Below are positions 51,262 through 60,232 of a stretch of DNA of 64,000 nucleotides, one piece after another. The first letter of the stretch is position 1. Each line of letters begins with the position of its first letter. Origin of the DNA: Arthrobacter sp. StoSoilB19. GTDB lineage: Bacteria > Actinomycetota > Actinomycetes > Actinomycetales > Micrococcaceae. The stretch spans positions 1,240,001 through 1,304,000 of the forward strand of contig NZ_AP024650.1 in NCBI RefSeq assembly GCF_019977275.1, in the 5' to 3' direction. The translations under genes were made by a program, and so were the position numbers. The notes beneath the pieces are model-generated. The model was not told where the DNA came from, searched no databases, and worked only from the letters and a program-made list of their open reading frames with translations.

Positions 51262-52398
51262 GTGACTGAGCCTATTGTTGACGCTGCCCCTGCCATCGAT
51301 TTTGACCTGAAGAGCCTGCCCAAGGTTTCCCTTCACGACCACCTGGACGGAGGACTCCGTCCGGCCACCATCATCGAACTGGCGGAGGCCGTAGGCCACA
51401 CGCTCCCCTCGACCGACCCGGTGGCCCTGGGGCAGTGGTTCCGGGAGTCAGCGGATTCCGGATCCCTGGTCCGCTACCTGGAGACGTTCGACCACACCGT
51501 TGCCGTGATGCAGACCTACGACGGTCTGTTCCGCGTCGCGAAGGAGTTCGTTGAGGACCTCGCCGACGACGGCGTGGTGTACGGCGAAGTGCGTTGGGCC
51601 CCCGAGCAGCACCTCCAGAAGGGCCTGAGCCTTGATGAAGCCGTGGAAGCGGTTCAGGATGGCCTGGAGGCCGGCGTCGAAGCCGTGTCCGAAAGTGGCC
51701 GCGAAATCCAGGTGGGCCAGCTGATCACCGCCATGCGGCACGCCGACCGTGGCCAGGAGATCGCCGAACTGGCCGTCCGCCACCGCAACAAGGGCGCAGT
51801 GGGTTTTGACATCGCCGGGGCCGAGGACGGTTTCCTGCCCAGCCGCTTCAGGGACGCCTTCACCTACCTGGCCCAGCACAATTTCCCTGCCACGGTTCAC
51901 GCCGGCGAGGCGGCCGGGCTGGAGAGCATCCAGTCCGCGCTGGTGGACGGCCGCGCCCTCCGCCTGGGCCACGGCGTCCGGATCGCCGAGGACATCATGG
52001 TGGAATTCGACGACGACGGGGAAGCCGGGGACACCGTTGGCCTGGTCACCCTCGGGGACCTCTCCAGCTGGATCCGCGACCGCGGCATCGCCCTGGAAAT
52101 CTGCCCGTCCTCAAACCTCCAGACCGGCGCGATTGCAGAATTCGGTGAGGGCATCGAGAGCCACCCGCTGGACATGCTCTACCAGCTGGGCTTCAACGTC
52201 ACCATCAACACGGACAACCGCCTGATGAGCGGCGTCACCCTGACCGACGAGTTCAACCTGCTGGTGGAAACCTTCGACTATGACCTCGACGACCTGCTGG
52301 AGCTGACCCTCAATGCCGCCGAAGCGTCCTTCCTGCCCCTGGAGGAAAAGGAAGCGCTGGTGGAATACATCAACGACGCCTACGCCAACCTTGGCTGA
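51262..52398 (+). CDS. add: Adenosine deaminase
   Basis: This 378-residue TIM-barrel metallohydrolase starts at GTG 51262; TAAGGT ends 6 nt upstream, a leaderless pattern. Zn ligands H25 and H27 are in SLHDHLDGG. Further motifs are HAGEAAGLESIQSAL (His, Glu), LGHGVRI and NTDNRLMSGVTL (Asp-Asp). It converts adenosine to inosine and completes the nucleoside-salvage set of this region. The 3' end overlaps the MazG gene. Confidence 0.95.
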   Translation: MTEPIVDAAPAIDFDLKSLPKVSLHDHLDGGLRPATIIELAEAVGHTLPSTDPVALGQWFRESADSGSLVRYLETFDHTVAVMQTYDGLFRVAKEFVEDLADDGVVYGEVRWAPEQHLQKGLSLDEAVEAVQDGLEAGVEAVSESGREIQVGQLITAMRHADRGQEIAELAVRHRNKGAVGFDIAGAEDGFLPSRFRDAFTYLAQHNFPATVHAGEAAGLESIQSALVDGRALRLGHGVRIAEDIMVEFDDDGEAGDTVGLVTLGDLSSWIRDRGIALEICPSSNLQTGAIAEFGEGIESHPLDMLYQLGFNVTINTDNRLMSGVTLTDEFNLLVETFDYDLDDLLELTLNAAEASFLPLEEKEALVEYINDAYANLG

Positions 52399-53032
52399 CC
52401 AGGCGCCCGTCGGGAGGCTCGTCACTGTCATAGGGCAGCTGCGTGAGCACTGTCCCTGGATGGGCGCCCTGACACACGCCTCGCTGGTGGAGTACCTCCT
52501 GGAGGAGGCGTACGAGGTGGCCGAAACCATCGAGGAGGGTCACCCCGACGCCGAACTCCAGGGCGAGCTGGGCGACGTCCTGCTCCAGGTGGTGCTGCAC
52601 GCCCGGCTGGCCGAGGAACGCGGTGCGTTCAAGTTCGACGACGTGGCGCGCGGCCTGGCTGCCAAAATGATCCGCCGGAACCCGCACGTGTTCCAACCTG
52701 ACGGTTCCCTGCAGGAGAGCTTCCCGGCCACCGTTGAGGAGATCGAGCAGAAGTGGGACGAGGTCAAGCGGGCCGAACGCCCGGAGCGGCCCAGCGCCTT
52801 TGAGGGCATCCCGGAGGCCCTCCCGGCGCTGGCCAAGGCCCAAAAGTCGTTGGACCGTGCCGCCCGCGCGGGCCTCGGGCTTCCCGACGGCGCTGCCGTC
52901 CCTCAAAGCGAGGAGGAACTCGGAAACCTGCTGCTCGCCGTCGTGCGTTCCGCCCGTGACAACGGCATGGACGCTGAGCGTGCCCTCCGTGCCGCGGTCC
53001 GCCGTTACCAAGGCGGCCACGCGCCATCATGA
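52391..53032 (+). CDS. mazG: MazG-type nucleoside triphosphate pyrophosphohydrolase
   Basis: This encodes about 213 residues. TTG 52391, overlapping the add stop, is the best start available. The MazG motif EEAYEVAETIEEGHPDAELQGELGDVLLQVVLHARLAEE gives the four Mg-binding acidic residues. The sequence before it, LREHCPWMGALTHASLVEYLL, departs from the usual CPWDxxQTHxSL by having Met for Asp and Leu for Gln. There is a single MazG repeat plus a C-terminal helical region. It likely hydrolyses aberrant NTPs. Coupling to add fits nucleotide-pool control. Confidence 0.85.
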   Translation: MADQAPVGRLVTVIGQLREHCPWMGALTHASLVEYLLEEAYEVAETIEEGHPDAELQGELGDVLLQVVLHARLAEERGAFKFDDVARGLAAKMIRRNPHVFQPDGSLQESFPATVEEIEQKWDEVKRAERPERPSAFEGIPEALPALAKAQKSLDRAARAGLGLPDGAAVPQSEEELGNLLLAVVRSARDNGMDAERALRAAVRRYQGGHAPS

Positions 53033-53051
53033 CGTCACGGCCCCGGCCGGT

Positions 53052-53082
53052 TTGAGTAACCCGGACCACTCTCGACTACGCT
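53052..53082 (+). promoter_or_regulatory. Possible promoter of eno
   Basis: TTGAGT (53052-53057) and TACGCT (53077-53082) are 19 bp apart, about 70 nt upstream of the enolase ATG. The spacing is long, so this is tentative. Confidence 0.4.
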
Positions 53083-53129
53083 AGTCCCTGACGAGTACGT
53101 CGAGTTTTTTGCCTGATTCCCCCCGTTAA

Positions 53130-54431
<1,302 letters not shown>

Positions 54432-54450
54432 TAACCGCCTAAACCCATCC

Positions 54451-54484
54451 GCGGTGGCTATGGTTGAAAGACCATAGCCACCGC
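54451..54484 (+). terminator. Hairpin terminator after eno
   Basis: A perfect 14-bp stem (54451-54464 with 54471-54484) around a 6-base loop lies 19 nt past the enolase stop and is followed by TGTTGTTT. Confidence 0.88.
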
Positions 54485-54568
54485 TGTTGTTTCCAGCAGC
54501 ATTTGTTTCAGCAGTGTTTGTCCAGCACAGATAGTGGCTGCCCAGGCAGGCTGCGTTTCAGGAGTGTC

Positions 54569-55249
54569 ATGGCTACCCGCCGCCCCAAAGTTCCCAAGGT
54601 CGCCCCCGCCCGTCCAGCCAAGGAAACGGCCGACGACGGATCCGCCGGCGGTGCCGAGGTCATCCGGGCGGATTTCCGGCCGGGCAAGGGCGCCGCTACG
54701 ACGGACAAAGCACCGGCGGGCGATAACCCGGGGCGTGGAACTGCGGGCAAGGCCGCGGCGAAGGCAGGGCAGGCAGCCAAGTCCGGGCCTTCCGCCGCAC
54801 GCAAGGGCAGCAGTTCCGTTGACGGCAAGAGTGTCCGGGACGGCGATGAGGATCAGCACCCTGTCCCCGCCAAGGCGTTCTCCGGCCGCATGCTGGCGCT
54901 GGCCGTGGTGATGATTGCCATCACCATCATGCTGGCGCCCACGGTGAAGATCTTCTTCGACAAAAAGGCCGAAATCGACGCGCTGAACGCCGATATCGCC
55001 GCACGCCAGGCGGAAGGCGATGCCCTCCGGCAGCAGGTTTCGCGGTGGCAGGACCCCAACTACGTCAAACAGCAGGCCCGCGACCGCATTAACATGGTTA
55101 TGCCGGGCGAAACCGGCTACTGGGTTTTTGGCAGCGATGAGCCGGCCGGAGAAAGCAGTAGCCCCGCCGGCGCAGCAGCACAAGACCCCGCCGATCTGCC
55201 GTGGGTGGATTCCCTGTGGGAGTCCATCAGGCGCGCGGCCACAGACTGA
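54569..55249 (+). CDS. Septum formation initiator (FtsB/DivIC-like) protein
   Basis: This encodes 226 residues from ATG 54569, behind CAGGAG. About 100 disordered Lys/Ala/Pro-rich cytoplasmic residues precede one TM helix (~107-124, MLALAVVMIAITIMLAP). An extracytoplasmic coiled coil follows (KKAEIDALNADIAARQAEGDALRQQVSRWQDPNYVKQQARDRINMVMPGE), with the WQDPxYIxxxARxRL signature of DivIC/FtsB. It should join FtsL and FtsQ at the divisome. Location next to eno and DUF501 is conserved in actinobacteria. Confidence 0.93.
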   Translation: MATRRPKVPKVAPARPAKETADDGSAGGAEVIRADFRPGKGAATTDKAPAGDNPGRGTAGKAAAKAGQAAKSGPSAARKGSSSVDGKSVRDGDEDQHPVPAKAFSGRMLALAVVMIAITIMLAPTVKIFFDKKAEIDALNADIAARQAEGDALRQQVSRWQDPNYVKQQARDRINMVMPGETGYWVFGSDEPAGESSSPAGAAAQDPADLPWVDSLWESIRRAATD

Positions 55250-55276
55250 ACCGCACAGGAAGGACGGCCCGCGAAC

Positions 55277-55948
55277 ATGGAACACAACACGGCAGCCGCC
55301 CGGGACGAATCCCGCCAACCGACAGCACACGACCTTGAAGTACTGAGCAGGCAGCTGGGACGCCCCGTCCGCGACGTCGTGGAGATTCCGGCGCGCTGCG
55401 TCTGTGGAAACCCCCTGGTGGCTGCCACCGCCCCGCGCCTCAGCAACGGCACCCCCTTTCCCACCACCTTCTACCTGACGCACCCGGTGATCACATCCGC
55501 GGTTTCCAGGCTTGAAGCGGCCGGCGTCATGAACAGCATGAATGAACAACTGGCAGGCGATGCCGGGCTCGCGGCTGCCTACCGCTCAGCACACGAGGAG
55601 TACCTCGCTGCCCGCGCGGCCATCGGGGAGCGTTCGGGCATCGGCGCTGTGCCTGAAATCGACGGCGTCTCCGCCGGCGGGATGCCCACGCGCGTCAAAT
55701 GCCTGCACGTCCTGGTGGGCCACTCCCTGGCGGCAGGCAGCGGCGTCAATCCCTTAGGCGACCAGGCGCTTGACATGATCAGCGAATGGTGGACGGCGGA
55801 CAGGTGTTACTGCGACGGTGCCTGGGACACCACAGGCGAGGCACCGTCCAGGGACCTCAGCCGCCACGGACCGCAGGGCCTGCCGGACATCGTGGGGCGC
55901 CCTGCCCCCGTGCGGAAGTCCGCCGGCGCCGCAGAGGCCGCCGAATGA
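55277..55948 (+). CDS. DUF501 domain-containing protein
   Basis: This 223-residue protein has the DUF501 core: LSRQLGRPVRDVVEIPARCVCGNPLV near the start, then TFYLTHPVITSAVSRLEAAGVM, TRVKCLHVLVGHSLAAG and a C-terminal DRCYC cysteine pair. The paired Cys suggest metal binding. The function is not established; the domain is regularly found between ftsB and ppx/gppA in actinobacteria. It starts 27 nt after ftsB and overlaps the next gene (ATGA), so the three are one operon. Confidence 0.9.
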   Translation: MEHNTAAARDESRQPTAHDLEVLSRQLGRPVRDVVEIPARCVCGNPLVAATAPRLSNGTPFPTTFYLTHPVITSAVSRLEAAGVMNSMNEQLAGDAGLAAAYRSAHEEYLAARAAIGERSGIGAVPEIDGVSAGGMPTRVKCLHVLVGHSLAAGSGVNPLGDQALDMISEWWTADRCYCDGAWDTTGEAPSRDLSRHGPQGLPDIVGRPAPVRKSAGAAEAAE

Positions 55949-56892
55949 CCCGCGTGGCCGCCATAGACTGCGGCACCAACTCCATCCGGCTGCTGATTGC
56001 GGACATCGACCGCAGCAGCGGCGCCGCGAACCTCACCGACGTCGTCCGGGAGATGCGCGTGGTCCGGCTGGGCCAGGGCGTGGATGCTACCGGCGAACTG
56101 GCCCCGGAGGCGCTGGACCGGACCTTTGCCGCAGCGGCTGACTACGCCCGGCTGATCAAGGAGCGCGGCGCGGAGCGGATCCGCTTTGTGGCCACCTCCG
56201 CAAGCCGCGATGCGCGCAACCGGGACGTCTTCGTGGACGGCATCAGGGACCTGCTGGGAGTGGAACCTGAGGTGATCTCCGGGGACGAGGAAGCGGCACT
56301 GTCATTCGCCGGCGCCAGCAGCGTCCTGCCCATCCTCGACGGCCACCAGGTGCTGGTGGTGGACCTCGGCGGCGGAAGCACCGAATTCGTCCTCGGCACT
56401 GCAGCCGGGGTAACCGCGGCAAAGTCCGTGGACATCGGCTGTGTCCGGCTCACCGAACGGCACCTGCGCAACGATCCTCCCACCGCCGAACAGATCGCTG
56501 CCGCGGAAGCCGACGTGGACGCTGCCATGGCCCGCGCCGGGCGCGACGTACCGCTGGAACGTGCCACCGCCGTCGTCGGTGTTGCCGGGTCCGTCACTAC
56601 CATCACCGCGCACGCGCTCCGCCTGCCCGGGTATTCCCCCGCCGCAATCCACGGCGCCGAACTCCCCATCGGGGAAGTCCGCGCCGCCGCCACCGACCTG
56701 CTGGGCATGACCCGGGCGCGCCGCGCGGCACTGCCGTACATGCACCCGGGACGCGTGGACGTCATCGGCGCCGGGGGACTGGTATGGCGCCGCATCCTGG
56801 AACGGATGGGGGAGCTGACCGGGGGGCGCATCACCGCGGCCACCGCAAGCGAGCACGACATCCTCGACGGCATCGCGCTGAGCATCGGTTAG
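55945..56892 (+). CDS. Exopolyphosphatase/pppGpp phosphohydrolase (Ppx/GppA family)
   Basis: This encodes 315 residues from ATG 55945, overlapping the DUF501 stop; the frame is open further upstream but overlaps that gene. The actin-like ATPase fold motifs are VAAIDCGTNSIRLLIADID and VVDLGGGSTEFVL, with FVATSASRDARNRD between them. Being about 315 residues without the C-terminal HD domain, it matches the short mycobacterial Ppx1/2 type, which acts on short polyphosphate or pppGpp. Confidence 0.93.
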   Translation: MTRVAAIDCGTNSIRLLIADIDRSSGAANLTDVVREMRVVRLGQGVDATGELAPEALDRTFAAAADYARLIKERGAERIRFVATSASRDARNRDVFVDGIRDLLGVEPEVISGDEEAALSFAGASSVLPILDGHQVLVVDLGGGSTEFVLGTAAGVTAAKSVDIGCVRLTERHLRNDPPTAEQIAAAEADVDAAMARAGRDVPLERATAVVGVAGSVTTITAHALRLPGYSPAAIHGAELPIGEVRAAATDLLGMTRARRAALPYMHPGRVDVIGAGGLVWRRILERMGELTGGRITAATASEHDILDGIALSIG

Positions 56893-56895
56893 GCC

Positions 56896-58305
56896 ATGCA
56901 CTCCACCCCAGCTTCCATCCCGCTCCTGCCCCGTGCGGCGGCCGCCGCCGTAGCCGTCCTCCTGGCAGCGTCCTGCCTGTGCGCCGGCCTCTTCACTGCA
57001 CCCGCCGCAAACGCCGACGAATGGCGCGACAAGGAATACTGGCTGGCAGACTCCGGTATTACCAAGGCCTGGGAGGTGTCAAAAGGTGCCGGCGTCAAGG
57101 TGGCCGTCATTGACAGCGGCATCGACGCCCAGCACCCGGACCTCAAAGGCGCGGTCGTCGGCGGTTACGACGCCTCGGGCTCCGGCCAGCCCGACGGCCA
57201 GAAAAGCGTCGGCTCCAAACCCGAACACGGCACCTTGGTGGCCACCATGCTGGCCGGCCGCGGACACCAGCCGGCCAGTGCAAGCCCCAGCCCGGGTCCC
57301 GGGCAGCCCGGCACTCCGCCGGACGGGATCATGGGCGTGGCGCCGGAGGCCCAGCTTTTGTCCGTTTCCACCTGGCTGGGCTCGGCCAACCCCTCGGGCA
57401 AAAGCGACCAGGACCAGATTCCCGAGGCCGTCCGCTGGGCCGTGGACAACGGCGCCAAGGTGATCAACATTTCGCTGGGCAGCACCACCCCGCAGTGGCC
57501 GCAAAGCTGGGACGCCGCGTTCCTGTACGCAGAACAAAAGGACGTGGTCATCGTTGCCGCCGCGGGCAACCGCGTGGGCGGCAACACCCAGGTGGGCGCC
57601 CCCGCCACCATCCCCGGCGTACTCACCGTGGCGGGCCTGGACCGGAAGAACGTGGCCAGCGTGGACGCCTCATCGCAGGGGATCAGCATCGGGGTGGCTG
57701 CCCCCGCAGAGAACCTCCTGGGCGGCCTCCCCGGCGGGAGCTACGCGGAGTGGGCCGGGACCTCCGGGTCCACGCCCATCGTTTCCGGCGTCGCCGCCCT
57801 GATCCGGTCCAAGTGGCCGGACATGAGCGCCGAACAGGTGATCAACAGGATCGTCTCCACGGCAAAGGATGCCGGCCCTCCGGGCAAGGACCCGCTGTAC
57901 GGCTATGGCATCCTGAACGCCGAGGCCGCGCTCAAGGCCGACGTCCCCCAGGTGTCGGTGAACCCGTTGGGCACCGTAGCCGAATGGATCCGCGTGCACC
58001 GGCGCGGCAACGCCGCGCCTGCAACTCCCCAGCCCACCGCCACCTCAGCGCCCATCGCGGCACCCACGCTGCCGGACGCCACCGTCCCGGCCGCCAAGGC
58101 ACCCTCTCAGCGCGACACTGCCATCGGTGCCGCCGTCGTGATCGGTTTTGCCGTCCTGTTCGTGGCGATCATCGCTGCTGCCGGCATCTCGCTCCGGAGG
58201 GCTGCCCGGAACCCGGCCCTTGCCCGGGAGGAGCCGGAGACAGGGGTAGTGGAACAGGTGCAATCGCGCAGTAATCCGCACGTTACGGACCGGGGGGCAA
58301 GTTAG
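56896..58305 (+). CDS. Subtilisin-like serine protease, mycosin-like, membrane-anchored
   Basis: This 469-residue S8 peptidase has a signal peptide (cleavage near ANA-DE, residue 40). The triad is D73 (VAVIDSGID), H111 (EHGTLVATMLAG) and S290 (GTSGSTPIVSGVAALI), with oxyanion N225 in AAAGNRVGG. A Pro/Ala-rich linker and one C-terminal TM helix (~413-433) followed by a basic, Cys-free tail anchor it outside the membrane, as in mycosins. The usual GTSMA is replaced by GTSGS. No ESX secretion genes are near, so the substrate is unknown. It lies 3 nt behind ppx. Confidence 0.9.
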   Translation: MHSTPASIPLLPRAAAAAVAVLLAASCLCAGLFTAPAANADEWRDKEYWLADSGITKAWEVSKGAGVKVAVIDSGIDAQHPDLKGAVVGGYDASGSGQPDGQKSVGSKPEHGTLVATMLAGRGHQPASASPSPGPGQPGTPPDGIMGVAPEAQLLSVSTWLGSANPSGKSDQDQIPEAVRWAVDNGAKVINISLGSTTPQWPQSWDAAFLYAEQKDVVIVAAAGNRVGGNTQVGAPATIPGVLTVAGLDRKNVASVDASSQGISIGVAAPAENLLGGLPGGSYAEWAGTSGSTPIVSGVAALIRSKWPDMSAEQVINRIVSTAKDAGPPGKDPLYGYGILNAEAALKADVPQVSVNPLGTVAEWIRVHRRGNAAPATPQPTATSAPIAAPTLPDATVPAAKAPSQRDTAIGAAVVIGFAVLFVAIIAAAGISLRRAARNPALAREEPETGVVEQVQSRSNPHVTDRGAS

Positions 58306-58339
58306 TGAAGATTTTCACAAACTGCGCTATCCTTAAACT

Positions 58340-59806
58340 ATGGCAACCACCCCACAGCTCCAGGACCGTCCCAGGGTACTCGTCGTCGGCGGCGGGTACG
58401 TCGGCCTGTACGTAGCACTGAAACTGCAGAAGAAGATCGCGAATGCCGGTGGCATCGTCACCGTCGTCGATCCGCTGCCCTACATGACCTACCAGCCCTT
58501 CCTCCCCGAGGTGGCCGGCGGCAACATCGAGGCCCGCCACGCGGTGGTGTCCCACCGCCAGCACCTCAAGCAGACGGAACTGATCCAGGGCCGCGTTACC
58601 TCGATCGACCACGAAAACCGCACAGCTGTGGTGGCTCCCGCCGACGGCGGCGAAAACTTTGAAATTCCGTACTTCGACGTCGTGCTCGCAGCCGGCGCCA
58701 TCACCCGCACGTTCCCCATCAAGGGCCTGGCGGACAAGGGCATTGGCCTGAAGACCATCGAGGAAGCCGTTGCGCTGCGCAACAAGCTGCTGGAGCGCAT
58801 CGAGGTTGCCTCCACCATGACGGACCCCGCCGCACGCGCCCGCGCCCTCACCTTCGTGGTGGTCGGCGGCGGCTTTGCCGGCATCGAGTGCATCACCGAG
58901 ATGGAAGACCTCGCCCGCGCAGCCGTGCGCAACAACCCCCGCATCAAGCAGGAGGAAGTCCGCTTCGTCCTGGTCGAAGCCATGGGCCGCATCATGCCCG
59001 AGGTCACCGCCAAGCAGGCCGAGTGGGTTGTGGAACACCTGCGCAGCCGCGGCATCGAGGTCCTCCTGAACACCTCGCTGGACAGCGCCGAAGGCACCCT
59101 GAAGCTCATCAACCTTCCGGACAAAACCCCCGCCCAGGAATTCGAAGCCGACACCCTGGTGTGGACGGCCGGCGTGCAGGCCAACCCGATGGTCCGCTCC
59201 ACCGACTTCCCGCTCGAGCCCCGCGGCCGCGTCCGCGTCCTGCCGGACCTGCGCATTGCCGGGGACGAAGGCATCGTGGAGAACGCGTGGGCCGCAGGCG
59301 ACATCGCCGCCGTTCCGGACCTCACCGGCAAGGGTCTGCCTGACGGCACCTGCGTCCCCAACGCCCAGCACGCCCTGCGCCAGGCCAAGCGCCTTGCCAA
59401 GAACCTGTGGGCTTCGCGCTGGGACAAGCCGCTGGCTGACTACAAGCACAAGAACCTTGGTGCGGTGGCCGGCTTCGGCGAATGGAAGGGCGTTGCCAAC
59501 ATCAACCTCCTGGGCCGGATCGGCCTCAAGGGCCCGCTGGCGTGGCTGGCCCACCGCGGCTACCACGGCATGGCCATGCCCACGTTCGAGCGCAAGTTCC
59601 GCGTGATCTTCAACTGGATCATCGGCTTCTTCGCCGGCCGGGACACCACCCAGCTCATGGACCTGGACAACCCCCGCGGCGCCTTCGTCGCGGCAGCTAC
59701 CCCCGCCCCGAAGCCGGCAGCCGCACCAGCGGCAGTTCCGGCCGGCGGCTCTGGTTCAACCGCCACCACCGCTGCCAAGGAAACGGTGGCGGCCAACGCC
59801 AAGTAG
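58340..59806 (+). CDS. ndh: Type II NADH dehydrogenase
   Basis: This is a 488-residue monotopic FAD enzyme that passes electrons from NADH to menaquinone without pumping protons. FAD fold RVLVVGGGYVGLYVALKLQ and NADH fold LTFVVVGGGFAGIECITEM are present, with DTLVWTAGVQANPMVRS and the FAD-end motif WAAGDIAAVPDL. The C-terminal membrane-binding helix region is FRVIFNWIIGFFAGRDTTQL. An extra Ala/Pro-rich tail of about 40 residues ends the protein. TATCCT ends 6 nt before the ATG (58328-58333), a leaderless pattern. Confidence 0.95.
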   Translation: MATTPQLQDRPRVLVVGGGYVGLYVALKLQKKIANAGGIVTVVDPLPYMTYQPFLPEVAGGNIEARHAVVSHRQHLKQTELIQGRVTSIDHENRTAVVAPADGGENFEIPYFDVVLAAGAITRTFPIKGLADKGIGLKTIEEAVALRNKLLERIEVASTMTDPAARARALTFVVVGGGFAGIECITEMEDLARAAVRNNPRIKQEEVRFVLVEAMGRIMPEVTAKQAEWVVEHLRSRGIEVLLNTSLDSAEGTLKLINLPDKTPAQEFEADTLVWTAGVQANPMVRSTDFPLEPRGRVRVLPDLRIAGDEGIVENAWAAGDIAAVPDLTGKGLPDGTCVPNAQHALRQAKRLAKNLWASRWDKPLADYKHKNLGAVAGFGEWKGVANINLLGRIGLKGPLAWLAHRGYHGMAMPTFERKFRVIFNWIIGFFAGRDTTQLMDLDNPRGAFVAAATPAPKPAAAPAAVPAGGSGSTATTAAKETVAANAK

Positions 59807-59831
59807 TGCGTCTGCTCCCGCTTTACAGCGT

Positions 59832-59872
59832 CCGACGGCGGCCGTCCCCTTTGCGGGGCCGGCCGCCGTCGG
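59832..59872 (+). terminator. Hairpin terminator after ndh
   Basis: A perfect 13-bp stem (59832-59844 with 59860-59872) lies 25 nt past the ndh stop, and the sequence CGTTTCC follows. Confidence 0.8.
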
Positions 59873-59916
59873 CGTTTCCAGCCAACGTGCCATTCACAGG
59901 TACCATTGACCCCGGC

Positions 59917-59990
59917 GCCCCAGTAGCCCAATTGGCAGAGGCAGCGGACTTAAAATCCGCGTGTTGTGGGTTCGAGTCCCACCTGGGGTA
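59917..59990 (+). tRNA. tRNA-Leu (anticodon UAA), short variable loop
   Basis: A cloverleaf can be drawn: acceptor 59917-59923 with 59983-59989 (first pair G-T), a 3-bp D-stem, anticodon stem 59944-59948 with 59956-59960 and loop CTTAAAA giving anticodon TAA (59951-59953), and a T-arm with TTCGAGT. The variable loop is only 5 nt (GTGTT), whereas bacterial leucine tRNAs are normally type II with a long variable arm. CCA is not encoded. The GCAGAGGCAGCGGACTTAAA core is typical of Leu-UAA predictions in actinobacteria. Confidence 0.9.
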
Positions 59991-60026
59991 CAGACTGTCC
60001 CGGCACGGCGCTGCCGTCCCGGCGTT

Positions 60027-60059
60027 CCGAAAGCCGCCTGCCCAGCAGGCGGCTTTCGG
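60027..60059 (+). terminator. Hairpin terminator after the tRNA gene
   Basis: A perfect 14-bp stem (60027-60040 with 60046-60059) lies 37 nt past the tRNA, with GTTT soon after the right arm. The inner loop is 5 bases. Confidence 0.85.
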
Positions 60060-60096
60060 CGTTTAATGCCCCACAGGAAACTACTGTTATAAGGCT

Positions 60097-60110
60097 GTGA
60101 CCTCAGTCAC
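60097..60110. promoter_or_regulatory. Short inverted repeat upstream of livK
   Basis: GTGAC-CTCA-GTCAC lies downstream of a TATAAG-like -10 (60088-60093) and about 125 nt before the livK start. It could be an operator for this operon, but the evidence is only symmetry and position. Confidence 0.3.
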
Positions 60111-60232
60111 TTAGGTTCGCTGGCGTCTATGCACTAGCTTGAAGCTAAATCAGGAATACCTGGTCCCGCTCCGGGCGCCACAGCGCCCGTTCCGCACCCG
60201 CATCGCACGGTCCTGTTTCGGAAGGCAGATTA

